Shown here in pieces: positions 37,701 through 47,454 of a stretch of DNA of 64,000 nucleotides. The translations under genes were made by a program, and so were the position numbers. The stretch covers positions 62,001 through 126,000 of the forward strand of contig JAFEUB010000736.1 in assembly GCA_024529925.1 (NCBI GenBank). The letters are read 5' to 3'. Origin of the DNA: Ophthalmolycus amberensis (lineage: Eukaryota > Chordata > Actinopteri > Perciformes > Zoarcidae). Position 1 is the stretch's first letter, and every line of letters starts with the position of its first letter. The notes under the pieces were generated by a model that worked only from the letters and a program-made list of their open reading frames with translations, was not told the DNA's origin and did no database searches.

Positions 37701-38397
37701 AATGTTAACGTTGATTACATGACATGCATTGTGGAGGATAACATAACGTTGGCCGATACTTAACGTTATGTCATGAGTGTTTTCTGCAGGGACAATGTCC
37801 AATATTGACAATATATATTAGTCCTAGCTCATGCAATCCCCGGCTAACACCAAGCATCATGTTAGCTCCTTTGACCGGTTTGAGTAGGGGTTTGGTTTGG
37901 CTCGCGCTACCAGCGAGTCAATGCTATCTGTTAGCAGCTAGCTAGCTAAACTGTGTTATCTCTGTCCAGTACTGTGTCGCTAACATGCAACGATGGCCAT
38001 TTTTCCGAGCAACATGGCTAACGAGTGCCCCCGGCGTGGTAGCTAGCTTTTTGCTAGCTCGGAAAGCTAACACAACAACCGTCGGATCATTCCTTTGACG
38101 TCGGGCACAGAGGCCGACTTAGCCGGTGACTAAACCCCTTTTACCACTTGGACCAGTGGTGCTTACTTTCTGGTAACGTTACCAAGCAGGAGAAGAAGAA
38201 GAAAAGACCGAAGAAGGAGGGCGGGATACGCTTCTTCGGTGGTATAATGGCGGCGACAGACTAAAAGTTAACGTTAGCTGTCTCCCCCCGTTGAAAACCT
38301 CCATACATACATATCAGTGTGGCATATGTCATCGAAAAAGTAGCATCCATATAAAATAAGTAAAATTAATTCAACATAACTCACCGCACTCAGACAT
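22112..38397 (-). CDS. Multi-finger C2H2 zinc finger protein, ZNF526/ZNF574-related
   Basis: Probable nuclear DNA-binding protein. Ten coding exons give 973 residues and 18 C2H2-type fingers. Finger 1 lies in residues 10-35 and is C2HC. Fingers 2-6 lie in the large third exon. Fingers 7-12 are spread one or so per exon, 13-15 lie in residues 681-776, and 16-18 lie at the start of the last exon. An acidic, Ser/Gln-rich linker fills much of exon 3 and an RG-rich linker follows finger 12. Finger 14 has CX4C spacing. The tail is finger-free and rich in Val, Ile and Gln, ending IEFIVEETV. The first finger (EEVLEHQ), the FLYHR fingers and the last three fingers (RQxxHLxDH, RLxEH, SNLxKH) resemble human ZNF574 and ZNF526 as I recall them. 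The tail differs from both, so no symbol is given. All junctions are in frame. Confidence 0.85.
22805..23045. mobile_element. Fragment of a common fish interspersed element
   Basis: It lies in the last intron of the zinc finger gene. Words such as 'ACATTTAAGAAGCTGGAACC' (22947-22966), repeated TTAAT/ATTAA near both ends and 'AACTAATGGATTAATC' near the right end match a widespread non-autonomous fish repeat as I remember it. There is no target duplication that I can confirm. Confidence 0.45.
23051..23111. repeat. Tandem copy of a 29-bp word forming a perfect hairpin
   Basis: TAAGGGATAGTACACACTTG begins at both 23051 and 23080. The second copy continues into a perfect inverted repeat, 14-bp arms around CACT, at 23080-23111. 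It is intronic. Confidence 0.9.
23638..23682. repeat. (CA)n microsatellite beside a splice donor
   Basis: An interrupted CA run that starts, in transcript direction, about a dozen bases after the donor of exon 9 of the zinc finger gene. Confidence 0.93.
23695..23982 (-). CDS. Zinc finger gene exon 9: three fingers
   Basis: The acceptor is TTTCAG before 23982 and the donor GTAAGA starts at 23694. It is 288 bp, phase 0 to 0, residues 681-776. The fingers start CDLCGHRC, CPVRPCRRRF (CX4C spacing) and CQICLKEF, followed by the linker TDERPFE. Confidence 0.9.
24269..24417 (-). CDS. Zinc finger gene exon 8: C2HC finger and RG-rich linker
   Basis: The acceptor is TTGCAG before 24417 and the donor GTTGGG starts at 24268. 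It is 149 bp, entering with two bases of a split codon and leaving at phase 0. It is needed to restore frame between exons 7 and 9. It encodes a finger CHHCSTQF...HMQRC, then an acidic patch and TGRGRGQGRGRC. There is no methionine, so a simple ORF search misses it. The donor is weaker than average. Confidence 0.8.
25321..25841. mobile_element. Non-autonomous hAT-like transposon with palindromic target duplication
   Basis: The element spans 25329-25833 (505 bp). The left end CAGGAGTCTTCAACG and the right end TGTTGAAGACCTCTG are inverted repeats with two mismatches. Both flanks are CTGTACAG, an exact 8-bp target duplication, itself a palindrome. The 'GGCCAAGGACCCCC' and 'GCGGACCCCCTG' words mark a family common in fish. 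The interior holds a loose internal repeat (GTGCCACTGCCAT at about 25510 and 25660). There is no transposase. It sits in intron 7 of the zinc finger gene. Confidence 0.9.
26655..27045. mobile_element. Decayed fish interspersed element
   Basis: Intronic. 'AGTGCAACTAATAATTATTC' at the left and 'GATTATTTTCCCGTCAGTTG' then 'GATCAATTAATC' at the right follow the layout of the same fish repeat family as 22805-23045. Heavily mutated and assigned from memory of the consensus. Confidence 0.4.
27935..28029 (-). CDS. Zinc finger gene exon 7: one finger
   Basis: The acceptor is AAACAG before 28029 and the donor GTGAGT starts at 27934. It is 95 bp. It completes the split Lys codon from exon 6, ends finger 10 (KLLH), then encodes CHECGEAFKRRRELDLH...H and leaves one base of the next codon. 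Confidence 0.87.
28905..29245. mobile_element. Decayed fish interspersed element
   Basis: Intronic. 'AATTTTGATAATCACCGAAT' near the left end, 'TTGGGTTTTGGACTGTTTAG' in the middle and 'AATATTATCTGCTGATTAAC' at the right match the layout of a frequent fish repeat. No terminal duplication was confirmed. Confidence 0.4.
29891..29985 (-). CDS. Zinc finger gene exon 6: first part of a finger
   Basis: The acceptor is CTGCAG before 29985 and the donor GTAATA starts at 29890. It is 95 bp, phase 0 in and two bases out. It encodes ACTLDNEGSAHLFS then CPHCTSRFNTEDQLNHH. The last His of the finger comes from exon 7. Confidence 0.85.
30194..30373 (-). CDS. Zinc finger gene exon 5: two fingers and basic patch
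   Basis: 180 bp, phase 0 to 0. It starts VCTKSFTNSQ, completing the finger whose first Cys is the last Cys of exon 4, then CDVCGKHFSQASTLKRH...H and the basic stretch RRKRGRKP, a plausible nuclear localisation signal. Confidence 0.88.
30704..30912 (-). CDS. Zinc finger gene exon 4: one finger
   Basis: The acceptor is TGTCAG before 30912 and the donor GTACCA starts at 30703. It is 209 bp and enters by completing a split Gly codon. It encodes an acidic linker, the finger CPYCGKTFTRRVFLRTH...H, linker TGEKL and the first Cys of the next finger (FTCK). Confidence 0.88.
31004..32144 (-). CDS. Zinc finger gene exon 3: five fingers with a duplicated pair
   Basis: The acceptor is TTGCAG before 32144 and the donor GTAAGT starts at 31003. 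It is 1141 bp. It encodes a Gln-rich start, a finger CGDCDELFKSLDLWQQH, a long Ser/Thr/Glu-rich linker, then CVDCG...HRK plus CSVCGESFLNTTLFLYH, a Ser/Pro linker, and a second pair CTQCGESF...HRK plus CLHCDESFMNTTQYLYH. It ends in a basic SKRLLSPH...AKRSRPS segment. Confidence 0.92.
35454..35765. mobile_element. Possible decayed DNA element
   Basis: Intronic. The left edge has TTGGCCGATACTTA and the right edge GGGTTATCGGTCAGCACTAA. 'AGAGCTAAACATACAGATAG' lies near the left. This is similar to a fish repeat with GGCCGATA/TTATCGG ends, recalled only loosely. Confidence 0.35.
36130..36287 (-). CDS. Zinc finger gene exon 2: N-terminal C2HC finger
   Basis: The acceptor is CTTGGCAG before 36287 and the donor GTAAAT starts at 36129. 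It holds a methionine in a strong context (GCAGCCATGG) at 36285. It encodes SSSVYMCFPCYQEF, then NTLEEVLEHQLTC, and a Pro/Thr linker. The finger is C2HC rather than C2H2. If the upstream exon is not used, translation starts here, giving 968 residues. Confidence 0.88.
37441..37457 (-). promoter_or_regulatory. Candidate CTCF site
   Basis: On the minus strand it reads CCAACAGGGGGCAGTGG, close to the vertebrate CTCF core (CCAnnAGGGGGCnnTG). It lies about 0.95 kb inside the first intron of the zinc finger gene. This is a motif match by eye only. Confidence 0.45.
38246..38254 (+). promoter_or_regulatory. Candidate YY1 motif near the zinc finger gene start
   Basis: AATGGCGGC, close to the YY1 consensus, about 130 bp inside intron 1. 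It is oriented against the gene, which weakens the call. Confidence 0.3.
38385..38397 (-). CDS. Zinc finger gene candidate exon 1: start codon
   Basis: ATG TCT GAG TGC G is followed by a consensus donor GTGAGT at 38384. Joined to exon 2 it reads MSECA then MESSS in frame. The flanking DNA (38456-38491) has an ATTGG and a CCAAT, as expected near a start site. A second donor-like GTGAGT near 36575 could instead mark another 5' exon. Confidence 0.55.
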
Positions 38398-38649
38398 TAC
38401 CGGTCGAGGAAATAGGACAACAACTTCAGTTTTTTCTGCATGTTAGAAGGCTTGATCTGATTGGCTGTAACGGTCACTTCATGAACCAATAGTTTTGTAC
38501 TACACATAACACTGAGTGAGTTTGTAGTCCAAAAGCGCGCCAGTACTGCAGCAGAGTCAGTGCAGTCCAGTCAGAGATACTGATGAGCAGTATTAATAAG
38601 TACAATTCTGAGACACTAGGCTACTTTATAGTTACTTTCGTGACTTTGC

Positions 38650-39100
38650 TGCTTTATTTATTGGTTTATTTGATAAGGGACAGTGCACAATAATAAAAAC
38701 ATTGCTGTAAATGCGCCAGAGTTATTAGCCAAGATGCCATTTTCATCTGTAGTCTCAAGGCAGATGTTACAACGTAAACCTAAAAACAGAATATTAGATA
38801 AAATGTACAAAGTTATGCAATATTGACCCTTTACAATGCGTGCACAAACAATGAAAGAAGTGAGCATATTAATAGTATCATCATTCAGGAGACTCTTATA
38901 CAACATTGTCAAGTACTAACAAGACATGCAACACAGAAGCTCTCAAATTCAACACACACAAAGCAAAAAGGCACAACACATATAGACATATAATAAAAAA
39001 ATAGCTAAATAGCTGATAAATATAATAAAATAATGTTAGAATATAGTACTCTGAAAGAGGCCACTTAGCATAATTACATTTAATACTGTGACTACATTTT
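38650..39100. mobile_element. Fragment of a common fish repeat
   Basis: 'TTTATTTGATAAGGGACAGT' (38665-38684) then 'TGCACAATAATAAAAACATT', 'AAATGCGCCAGAGTTA' and 'TTTTCATCTGTAGTC' in order match a frequent fish interspersed repeat as I recall it. The right edge is uncertain. Confidence 0.4.
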
Positions 39101-40459
39101 ACTGATAATACTTACATTAACTAACAATAATTATCCGAAATAATAGTTTGACATAACACTGCCTACTCAAGGTCCACTTAGGGGCGACGGAGGACAGGTG
39201 TTGTAACACTAGCTGCTGTGATGTCATCAATATCACACACTCCCATTTCCTTTTTGAGCTCACAGGAGGAATGGCATGTTTCTGTGATCAATATTATGGA
39301 TTTTATGACCAAAACAAATATTTTCAGGTAAGAAAGTGAAGAAAAAAAACTGCAGCAAGATCATCTTTTGCCTGGCGTTCATTATAATGTGGTTTGACTA
39401 CACATAAAGTAGCAGTTTCTTTTAATTTGGTGCTACTTATTGGTGCTAACTTAACACCCACATTACTGCAATGGCTGCTTGGGGGAGGACAGCTGTAACA
39501 GTTTATTAAAACGTCAGTTTGTTTCCCACAAAGCCTGCAGCCCAGAGACAAATTGTGTCAGTGATTGAGCCCTGGCCTATGAGACAGATGCACATTAAGG
39601 AAGACAGTCCACACACCTTCACTTCAAATTGTTCACTTTATAAAACAGTTTATTCTTTATTCTTCAATAGAGTTATAAATTGGATAGCATGGATCGTATC
39701 TCAGCAAATTACCTCTCATTGTTACATCTATCTTTCTATATAGTAATATAATAATGTGTGATTGTGGAGCAGATGTCCAGGTGAGTGTTATTTGTAGGAG
39801 ACAAATATGAGTACTGAGTAAAGTTTGAGAGCTCTAGCACAAACAACTACTGAGTTACTGATGTGAAGTGTTACGACCATCCCCGGTCTCCCCAAAGACC
39901 TTTGTTTTTGTTGTTTTGCATAGCATTACTATTCAAAGTCTTCATCCGTGGATTGGAGTTTGCCCAGATCTTATGGAGACGGATCTGCTGACATGAATGC
40001 TGTTAATCATTTAATTCATAACTCTTTTTGTCTGAAGCTTTATTTGCTGATGACCATGTGACACTGTTGAAAAGTCCAGAAAAAGTTGGTAAGTGGACCT
40101 TGAGCTTTTGGAGTGTTTTGTCAAACTATTATTTCCAGCATCAATGAAGCCAAATTGAACACAAGGTCCTAAAACACCAATAAAAACAGCTCATGAAAAA
40201 ACTAGTAAGAGAGGACACTGAGTTTGGTAAACTATTTCCAAGAATTACACTTCAAGCTTTTAATAAATGATATGTGAGTCCATAAGGTATTGTTAGTAAA
40301 ATCAATATGTTTTCTTCCCTTGTTAAGATAACTTTGGATCCCATATGTCAAACATGCCAAAGCCAATAGGTATTGTGTTTAACCTCATGGCCCAAAGTCC
40401 TAGTTTACACAAAGTGAGGACAGTTAATCTGCAGAACCCACACCTTTGTGCCTTGATGC

Positions 40460-40502
40460 CTTTGTGTGTCTGACACACACGTTGTGTGTTTGACACACAA
40501 AG
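40460..40502. repeat. Imperfect palindrome of CA/TG words
   Basis: Perfect 11-bp arms CTTTGTGTGTC and GACACACAAAG enclose a second inverted pair ACACAC/GTGTGT. Confidence 0.85.
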
Positions 40503-42593
40503 CCATCCCAGAAAATCAACTAGAGATCTTTTCCATTATTATTATTGTCTGAGTTTCCCCCTTTCCGACTTAGAACATCATTATATCAACACTAGTTGTT
40601 TAAAATAGCTTGGATCTCCAAAACATTAAAGATGTGAGGAGCAGTCTTTTCTGTTTGAGGAGGAAGAGCAAAGAGAGGAAGAATAAAGATTATATCCGAG
40701 CAGGTAAAATTCTGCCTGACTTTCAAAAAATGTTATAGGCAGCAATAACAATGAGTTACAGACAAACAGCACAAGACAAATAACACAAAATGTGCCCCAA
40801 ATCAAAATGAAATCATGACTAAAACTTCAAGTACAATCACGAACAATATATCAACCTGCAGACTAACACAATGCATTATTAAAACCTTCAGTACATAAAC
40901 AAACACACACACAGCCGTCTGCAAATGTTTCAGTTGCTGGTCAGCACCTTTGTTTATGTCACATTGAAACCACAGTCTGAGTTTGTTCCTGCAGCTGTTC
41001 AATGGCCGACTGTCTTCACCTTTTTGTATACAGCGACAGCAATAACTGCCTCATGTGACTTCAACTGCACTTGAATGCCCACAGAGGTTTATTAATACAC
41101 TATATAGCCTTACACTTGCCAGATTTACCCTCCTCAGAGTGAGCACAGCCAGCTGCATCAGGTATTATATACAGAGGTCAGTGAAAGTATAGACTAGCCC
41201 ACTCCACTCTTTTCCCAGAATACACAGTGCCCTGATGTGCCCCATTGGAGGATTGGGAAGATGAGCAGCTCCTCCAGACTGCTTAACTGGACTCCAAATG
41301 GTATTAAAGAGCCGGCCGGGCATTCAGCCAGAAGGGCCGGGGCCACTCGGGCTCCAGAGAAACTGTGCAATCTGTTCCACACATCGCGGGATAACATTTT
41401 TCAACCTTGACGTCTCGTATCAGCACGATGACGACTTAGCAGCCATGTTTTTCATTCACGCCACGGTTCAGAGACTGCAGGTCCCAGCAGTGGGGGGGCG
41501 CTCACACAGAGCATTTTATTCCTCTTTATCTCTGATGTTTTCTCAGCATCTCTACCGTAGGCTTGTGTGAGCAGATGCCGTTTCACTCCAGGCAAAGACA
41601 CTATTTGACATGATATCAGTACGAACATTGATATTGTGAGATTCACTCAATACACCAATTTCATACATCATAAATTTAGATTGTCGTCAATAATAACCAC
41701 ATGATTACAAATGTATTTTGGGAGGATTTCCTTAATTCTATGTATTTTTGGTTGAAATTAAATAACAGAGTGGAAGGGATCATTCATAAATATAAGCCTG
41801 TATCAGTTAGTAATAGATTTATAAGGTGGAAATTGTAAATGTCATTACGCCTCCTTGTAGTCAAAAAGGTCACAAACAAAAAAGACAACAAAAGAAACAG
41901 TTTCAGTTCCAAGCTGATTTCAGCATTTAGTCCAAAGCACCGCTGTACCTTAGTTCAGCCTCAGAGAGCCAAGCAGAGACTCTCCGTCTCGTTATTCACT
42001 ATCTTTATTCTTTTAGAGTCGATGAGCTGGATTTGTTCCACACAAAAAACTGATAACAGACTAATTTCAGCAGTTATCAAGAGGATCATTTTTTGAGATT
42101 ATGAAGCTTCTTAAGAGCTTGATTCCTCTGATCTAGAAGAAAAGCAGACTTTTATCTTTGCCATTTGCCTCTAGTTAAGCACTATTATTAAACAAAAACA
42201 ACTAACATCTATTCATCACGCTATGGTTTTGTTACTAAAGTCACATTTGAAAAATGTATTTCTCTTTCAATTATGATTTTTATTGTTTCCTTTACACAGC
42301 CATCCAAGAAGGCTTTAAATATGACACTAAAAACAGCAGGTACAAATGAAACAAAAAGAAAACAATTAGGAATACCCTAAAGAAACTAAAAAGAAAATAA
42401 ATATTTCATACATATATTCACAAACAAGTATACATATACATATACCCTGTAAATACATATACACACATGTAGACACATGTCTTCTTTTTATTACATTTTT
42501 GAAATGACATCCACATCTATCATTAAATATTGATAATTTGTCAGTTTAGCTTTCCCAGAATAGATTCTTTCCAGACAATCTTCCCTCTAATAC

Positions 42594-42700
42594 AGGGGTC
42601 TCTAACTGGCGGACCGCGGTCCGGATCCGGACCCAGACGCAGTTGCATCCGGACCCAGGACCTTAAATCGATATTTCGGAATCATACATATTAGGCAGCG
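42594..42700. mobile_element. Terminal piece of a hAT-like element
   Basis: Begins CAGGGGTCTCTAACTGGCGG and continues GACCGCGGTCCGGATCCGGA, a terminal sequence I associate with fish hAT elements. I find no matching right end in the window, so it is truncated or its end has decayed. Confidence 0.5.
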
Positions 42701-42894
42701 AGTTTTTACTTTTAAGCGGCGCATCTTATTCAGCCGTTACGGTACTTGTTCAGCGGTGCAGGAGACACCGACCAATACGTTGTAAATCACATCACGTGAT
42801 GCAGCAGTTTCCTGACTGAGCGAGGTCTACACACACCGTGACACACGGGGGAGAGACGAGGAAATGGTCTGAATGAAACATGGAGACAGATGTG

Positions 42895-43010
42895 TTAAGA
42901 TAAGATAAGATAAGATAAGATAAGATAATCCTTTATTAGTCCCTCAGTGGGGAAATTACAGGATTACAGCAGCATTGCTCACAAGTAACAAAATAAAGAT
43001 AAAATCAAGT
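42895..43010. repeat. (TAAGA)n microsatellite fused to a retroelement tail
   Basis: About seven TAAGA units (42895-42928) run into 'TCCTTTATTAGTCCCTCAGT' and 'GGGGAAATTACAGGATTACA'. This combination is frequent at the 3' end of fish LINE/SINE copies read on the opposite strand. Confidence 0.55.
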
Positions 43011-43734
43011 AATATAATAAACTAAACAGATATTCTGCTGTGTATGAGTTTTGTGCTGAAGCTCCTTGAAGTCATGCAGTCAAAGGAGACCTGAATTCAA
43101 TGTGATGCTCAGATCTCTTGAAACAAATGTCAAAAAGAGAGGAAACGGTGAAAAGATAAACACACAGAACAGTATGAATATGTTAGTTGTCCGTGAACCG
43201 GCCTCCCTCAGGCCCGACATCATCAAACTGTGGAAGTGCGAGATTCATCAGTCGAGGTCAAAAACATTTTCACTGACATTTGCGACAATGTTTTCCATGA
43301 CAACCGTTCTGATTTCATCATTCTGAGACTGGTCCCTTCCAGAGTTCACTGAACCACTTTGGAGCACAACAAGAGCCTCATTTCATTAATCCCTCCATGA
43401 AGGTTTCATTAAAGAAAACAATCCTACGACTCATAACTGATAAATGTATAGGTTTTGATATTCAGCACATTTAGTTATCAACATTTTTTTGTAGGAGAAA
43501 GGTTCGAGAAAGCACAACTACAAACGTTGCTCATGACTCAACAGCTGAGCCGAACACAATCTCAACATCACACTGCTCTTCATGGTGATGTGTGGCTGAG
43601 TTAGCAGGCTGAGAAATATCCGTCATGTCCACCCCACCCTGATCATCCCCATCTGATACAACCCTAGCCAGGTTGTATCAGATGGAATTACTCAACAAAT
43701 GTCTCTCTCTCTACATTCCTCTTCACTTCTTCAT

Positions 43735-44160
43735 TACTACTGCACTCTGCAGTAGAAGAAGTACTCTTCCTCTGCTCAATATAAAGTACCACTACCATGG
43801 TGTGGAAATACTCGGTCGCAAGTCCTGCATTGAAAATGTAACTTACCGTACGTAAAAGTGCAGAAGTAATATCAGCTAAATGTACTTAAAATGCTTAAAG
43901 TACTCGTTATGCAGGATTATTTTATATTTTATAATCGAATTACTGACGCATTACCATGTTGGCAGAATTTAATGTTATATCTGGTTGAGGTGGAACTAAT
44001 TAGAATAATTTTATATATTTTGGGGCAGTTTAATTCAGTGTATCGATACATTTTGCTTTATAAGAGCATTACAGGTTTTTAAACCGTTAATAAAAACAAA
44101 GCATATTTAATCACAGCACCTGAATAAATATACTTTGAATATTCTGTTGTACCACATTTA
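43735..44160. mobile_element. Decayed hAT-like element fragment
   Basis: Words such as 'AAATGTACTTAAAATGCTTA' (43878-43897) and 'TAAAAGTGCAGAAGTAATAT' belong to the 'AAGTACTTTTACTTAAGTA' style of element also seen at 13927-14471. Boundaries are uncertain. Confidence 0.4.
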
Positions 44161-44598
44161 ACCTTCTAGGCCCTGAAGCAAGAAGCAGCTGCTTTGCCCT
44201 CATGAACCCTTTTCTCTCAGCGTGCGCATTGTTTTTTACACTGAAATATATGAACACAGTATTGGTGGCTGATACATCATTGGTGGATAATTAAGAAAAC
44301 GTTTGTTGTTCCAATAGGGGAATTTCAGTTAAAAATGATATAATATATAATATTCAGAATGAGTACTTTTACTTTAAGCATATTTTGCAAACTATTCCTC
44401 TGTACATCTGTGCAAAATGCAGGACATTTACTAGTATTTGAGTGTATTACATTGTTGTAAAAAAATAAACACATTAATCTAAGACTATGCAACATATTAA
44501 CACGAGCTCCGTGAGTCATCAATAAATCCTCTCTGCTCATGTAAACACGGCTCACTTACAGTTCAATCATGAATGTGAGACAGGAACAGTTTCATCAC

Positions 44599-44604
44599 TT
44601 TATT
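44599..44604 (-). promoter_or_regulatory. Candidate poly(A) signal of gsk3a
   Basis: AATAAA on the minus strand within ATTAATAAAGTGATG. It is the first canonical AATAAA I find downstream of the gsk3a stop, about 2.8 kb away, and implies a long 3'UTR. The interval 44605-47386 contains no gene or recognised transposon. Confidence 0.45.
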
Positions 44605-45339
44605 AATGAGTTTAATTATTTATACCAACAAACAAAAACTGTTTCTCTCCCTCCATCCCTCTCTCTTCATCATCTCCTTTATCCAACCGTTCTGTTCAAA
44701 GACATTTTACCCTCAGACAATGGTGATAAAAGAGCAGGGTCACAGCAAATTAAAAACAAAGTGTGACAGATCAGAAGATGATAAAAAACAAACGTTAAAA
44801 TAGCACATTTAGTCAGCTCTTCATTTAGGAAAAAGTCAGGAGTACTGAGAATAATGTCCATGGTCTGCCAGCACACACACGCATACACACATACATACAC
44901 TCCCTGCAGCTGTGCTCAAGAAACTCGTCATGCATCTGTGACGCATACACACTGTACTAACAGGACAAACCCGTTACACTCACACGACGGTCAGCGAAAA
45001 CAGGAGACGGTCGGACACAGGAGATGATACATGTCAATAGACAGATTCATTATTTCCCCTTTCCTCCACACACACAGACAGACACTCTCTCACACACACA
45101 CAAACACACTCTGTTGCTCCCTCCCAACACCACAACCCCATAGATCCAGAGGCTTGTAACATTCCCTTCACATTGAAGTTAAATGGAAAACTGGAGTTCC
45201 ACCGTTGGCTAGCATGTGCACCTGCAGACATACAAGACCACTGATTGAAAAGGACACACCGACGTCTGGATCTCCGTACAGTATCTTGGATGTGAAATCG
45301 TTTTGCATGAGACATTGCTGGACTAAAATTTGGAATAAT

Positions 45340-45358
45340 AAAAAAAAAAAAAAAAAAA
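45340..45358. repeat. Poly-A run
   Basis: Nineteen A residues on the plus strand. In the gsk3a transcript this reads as a U-rich stretch of the presumed 3'UTR. Confidence 0.85.
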
Positions 45359-47386
45359 TTTAAACCCTCAATTGTACCACCAAAGTGGAACAGAAATTAC
45401 CCCCCCTCCCACTAAAAAACAAACAAACAAAAAACCCACAATACAATAAATAAAACAGTCATGTCAACATTTATGGGGGGGGAAACAGAAAGTGGTGGAG
45501 AGAAATTGAGGGAGAGAGAATAAAAATGAAACATTTTGTTCTGTTTTTCCCTCCTGAACCAGGGACTGAAATGAAATCGTATTTACAGACTGCGACTGAG
45601 GATAAGCAGTCCGGCAGCTGCTGCGCCGGTCTACTAAAGAAAAAAAAAAATTACAAGAACAACAATATAATAACAATAATAACAAAAAAATAAAAGGTAC
45701 TTGATATTTACAGTTTAGCAGTGAAAAAAGGAGGAAAGAGGGAGGCAGAAGGCAGAGGGAGGACAAAAAGGAATGGACGGGGAGGCTCCAAAAGCTGTTG
45801 GGTTTCGGGGATTTGAGCATCATTTCTGGTCTGATTATTACTGAGATTAGTGGAAGTAATATAGTGTGGTCAACTCGGGCTGGACATGCACATTTGCGTG
45901 GTGGAAAGAAAGACAACCGGTTCATGCCGACAGCGGACCGTTAGGCCGAGTAAATCATTTGCGATGAGTTCCTACCGCCACCACAGGCCAAGAAGAACAT
46001 GATATGAGCGTCATAGGCTGGCTGTTTGGGAAGTGGGCGAAGAGGGTTTCAAAAAAATCTCTCTCACAAACCAAACTAAATTCATTCAGAGTCCTCCTCC
46101 TGCACAAACAACTGTGTACACTAGCTGAAATGACAATGACGAGCAGCGAGAGCAGCTAGTAGTCTCTCTGTACCCTCCGCACCGGAGTCTTTAACATAAT
46201 CGAGCCGATATGAAACTTAACACCGTAAAGTGACATAATTAATGAGGTGACTTCTCACCCTACAGTAATGGGCTGCTGTGTTGATGACACGCGAGACATC
46301 GTTGAGGCGTTCTGTATTTGAAGCGACCGGAGCCCCACACCAACGGTTCCCCTCTCTGTGAAGTAATGCCGACAGCTGGACACGACGAGCACAACTCGCC
46401 CCTTCGCTTCCGCCCTCCTCCCTTTGGAGATGTGCAATACTCGTTTGAGAATTAACATGAATCGCTTGGTTTCCAGCTTAACCAATGAAAACATGAGCTT
46501 ATACTGAGGAAACAAACAAAATGTGCACTCTGCGCCTTCTCATTCACATAAAGGCAGTCGAGGAGCTAATATTAAAAAACAAAGAAACTGTAAAGACAAG
46601 GCTGTGGTGCCCTCACTTACTAATACAATTTAAAACCAACTCTTATCTAAAATGAGCCAAAAATCCGTCTGGTGACAAATTGGGAGATTTAAAAGTAATC
46701 CTTCACATTTGCTCCCCCTTTGGCCGGGTGAACTGACAATACTCGGGTAGAGTTCAGGGTAGAAAGTGACAGAAGAGCCACTATTTCTACATTCTACAGT
46801 GGGTTGTACGATCAAACATGTACACTACAAGTGTGCCATTTTTGACCCCACTAAGGATGATTGTCAATATTAGGCGGGCCTTACATACGGCCCCTTATTC
46901 TCAACCCCATAGTCAATCAGGATCCCATTCAACGGCACCACGGCCCCACATAAAATGAACATAAAAAAGGGATAAAAGTCGACTGTATATTATAAATACA
47001 GAAAATCCATATAACATGGACAAACCCCCTCCTCGTCTCCCAAACATCCCAACCAATGTAAAGTGTCCTTATTCTAACAGGTCAGACAAGGGCCAGCGTG
47101 GACTTACAACTGCAGCTTATATTAAGCCCAAGCATGGCTCCCTAAATATTCTTAAAAACAACCCCCACACCTTCCAGAAGCCGGCAGCCGAAGAAAGTGT
47201 TTTCTATTGGAAATGGTTAAAATCCAGAATAGCAATGCTGAGTGTTTACGTGGGTGTGTATATTCATTTCTTTTTCTATTTTAAAGGGTTTGGAGCCAGA
47301 GGGGAGGTTGAGAGGGAGAAGAGCAGAGGAGAGAAAAGGAAAAATGGGGGAAGACAAAAAAGAAAGGATGACAGAGGGATGGATGC

Positions 47387-47454
47387 TCAGGTGCTGTTGT
47401 TGATGGATCCGGGTGCTGAGCTGGGCTGGGTGGTACTGTCTGACACACTGCCCT
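47387..47454 (-). CDS. gsk3a: gsk3a exon 10 (last coding)
   Basis: The acceptor is CTGCAG before 47454. It completes a split Glu codon and encodes GSVSDSTTQPSSAPG...NNST, then stop TGA at 47389-47387. The Ser/Thr-rich tail is typical of GSK3 C-termini. Confidence 0.9.

Larger units (their letters stand above)
38400..44590. other. Intergenic stretch between the zinc finger gene and gsk3a 3' end
   Basis: I see no gene. Beyond the promoter-proximal 150 bp it holds decayed repeats at about 38650-39100, 42594-42700, 42895-43010 and 43735-44160, and a small palindrome at 40460-40502. The interval 39100-42590 looks unique and AT-rich, with only short unsupported frames. Confidence 0.65.
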
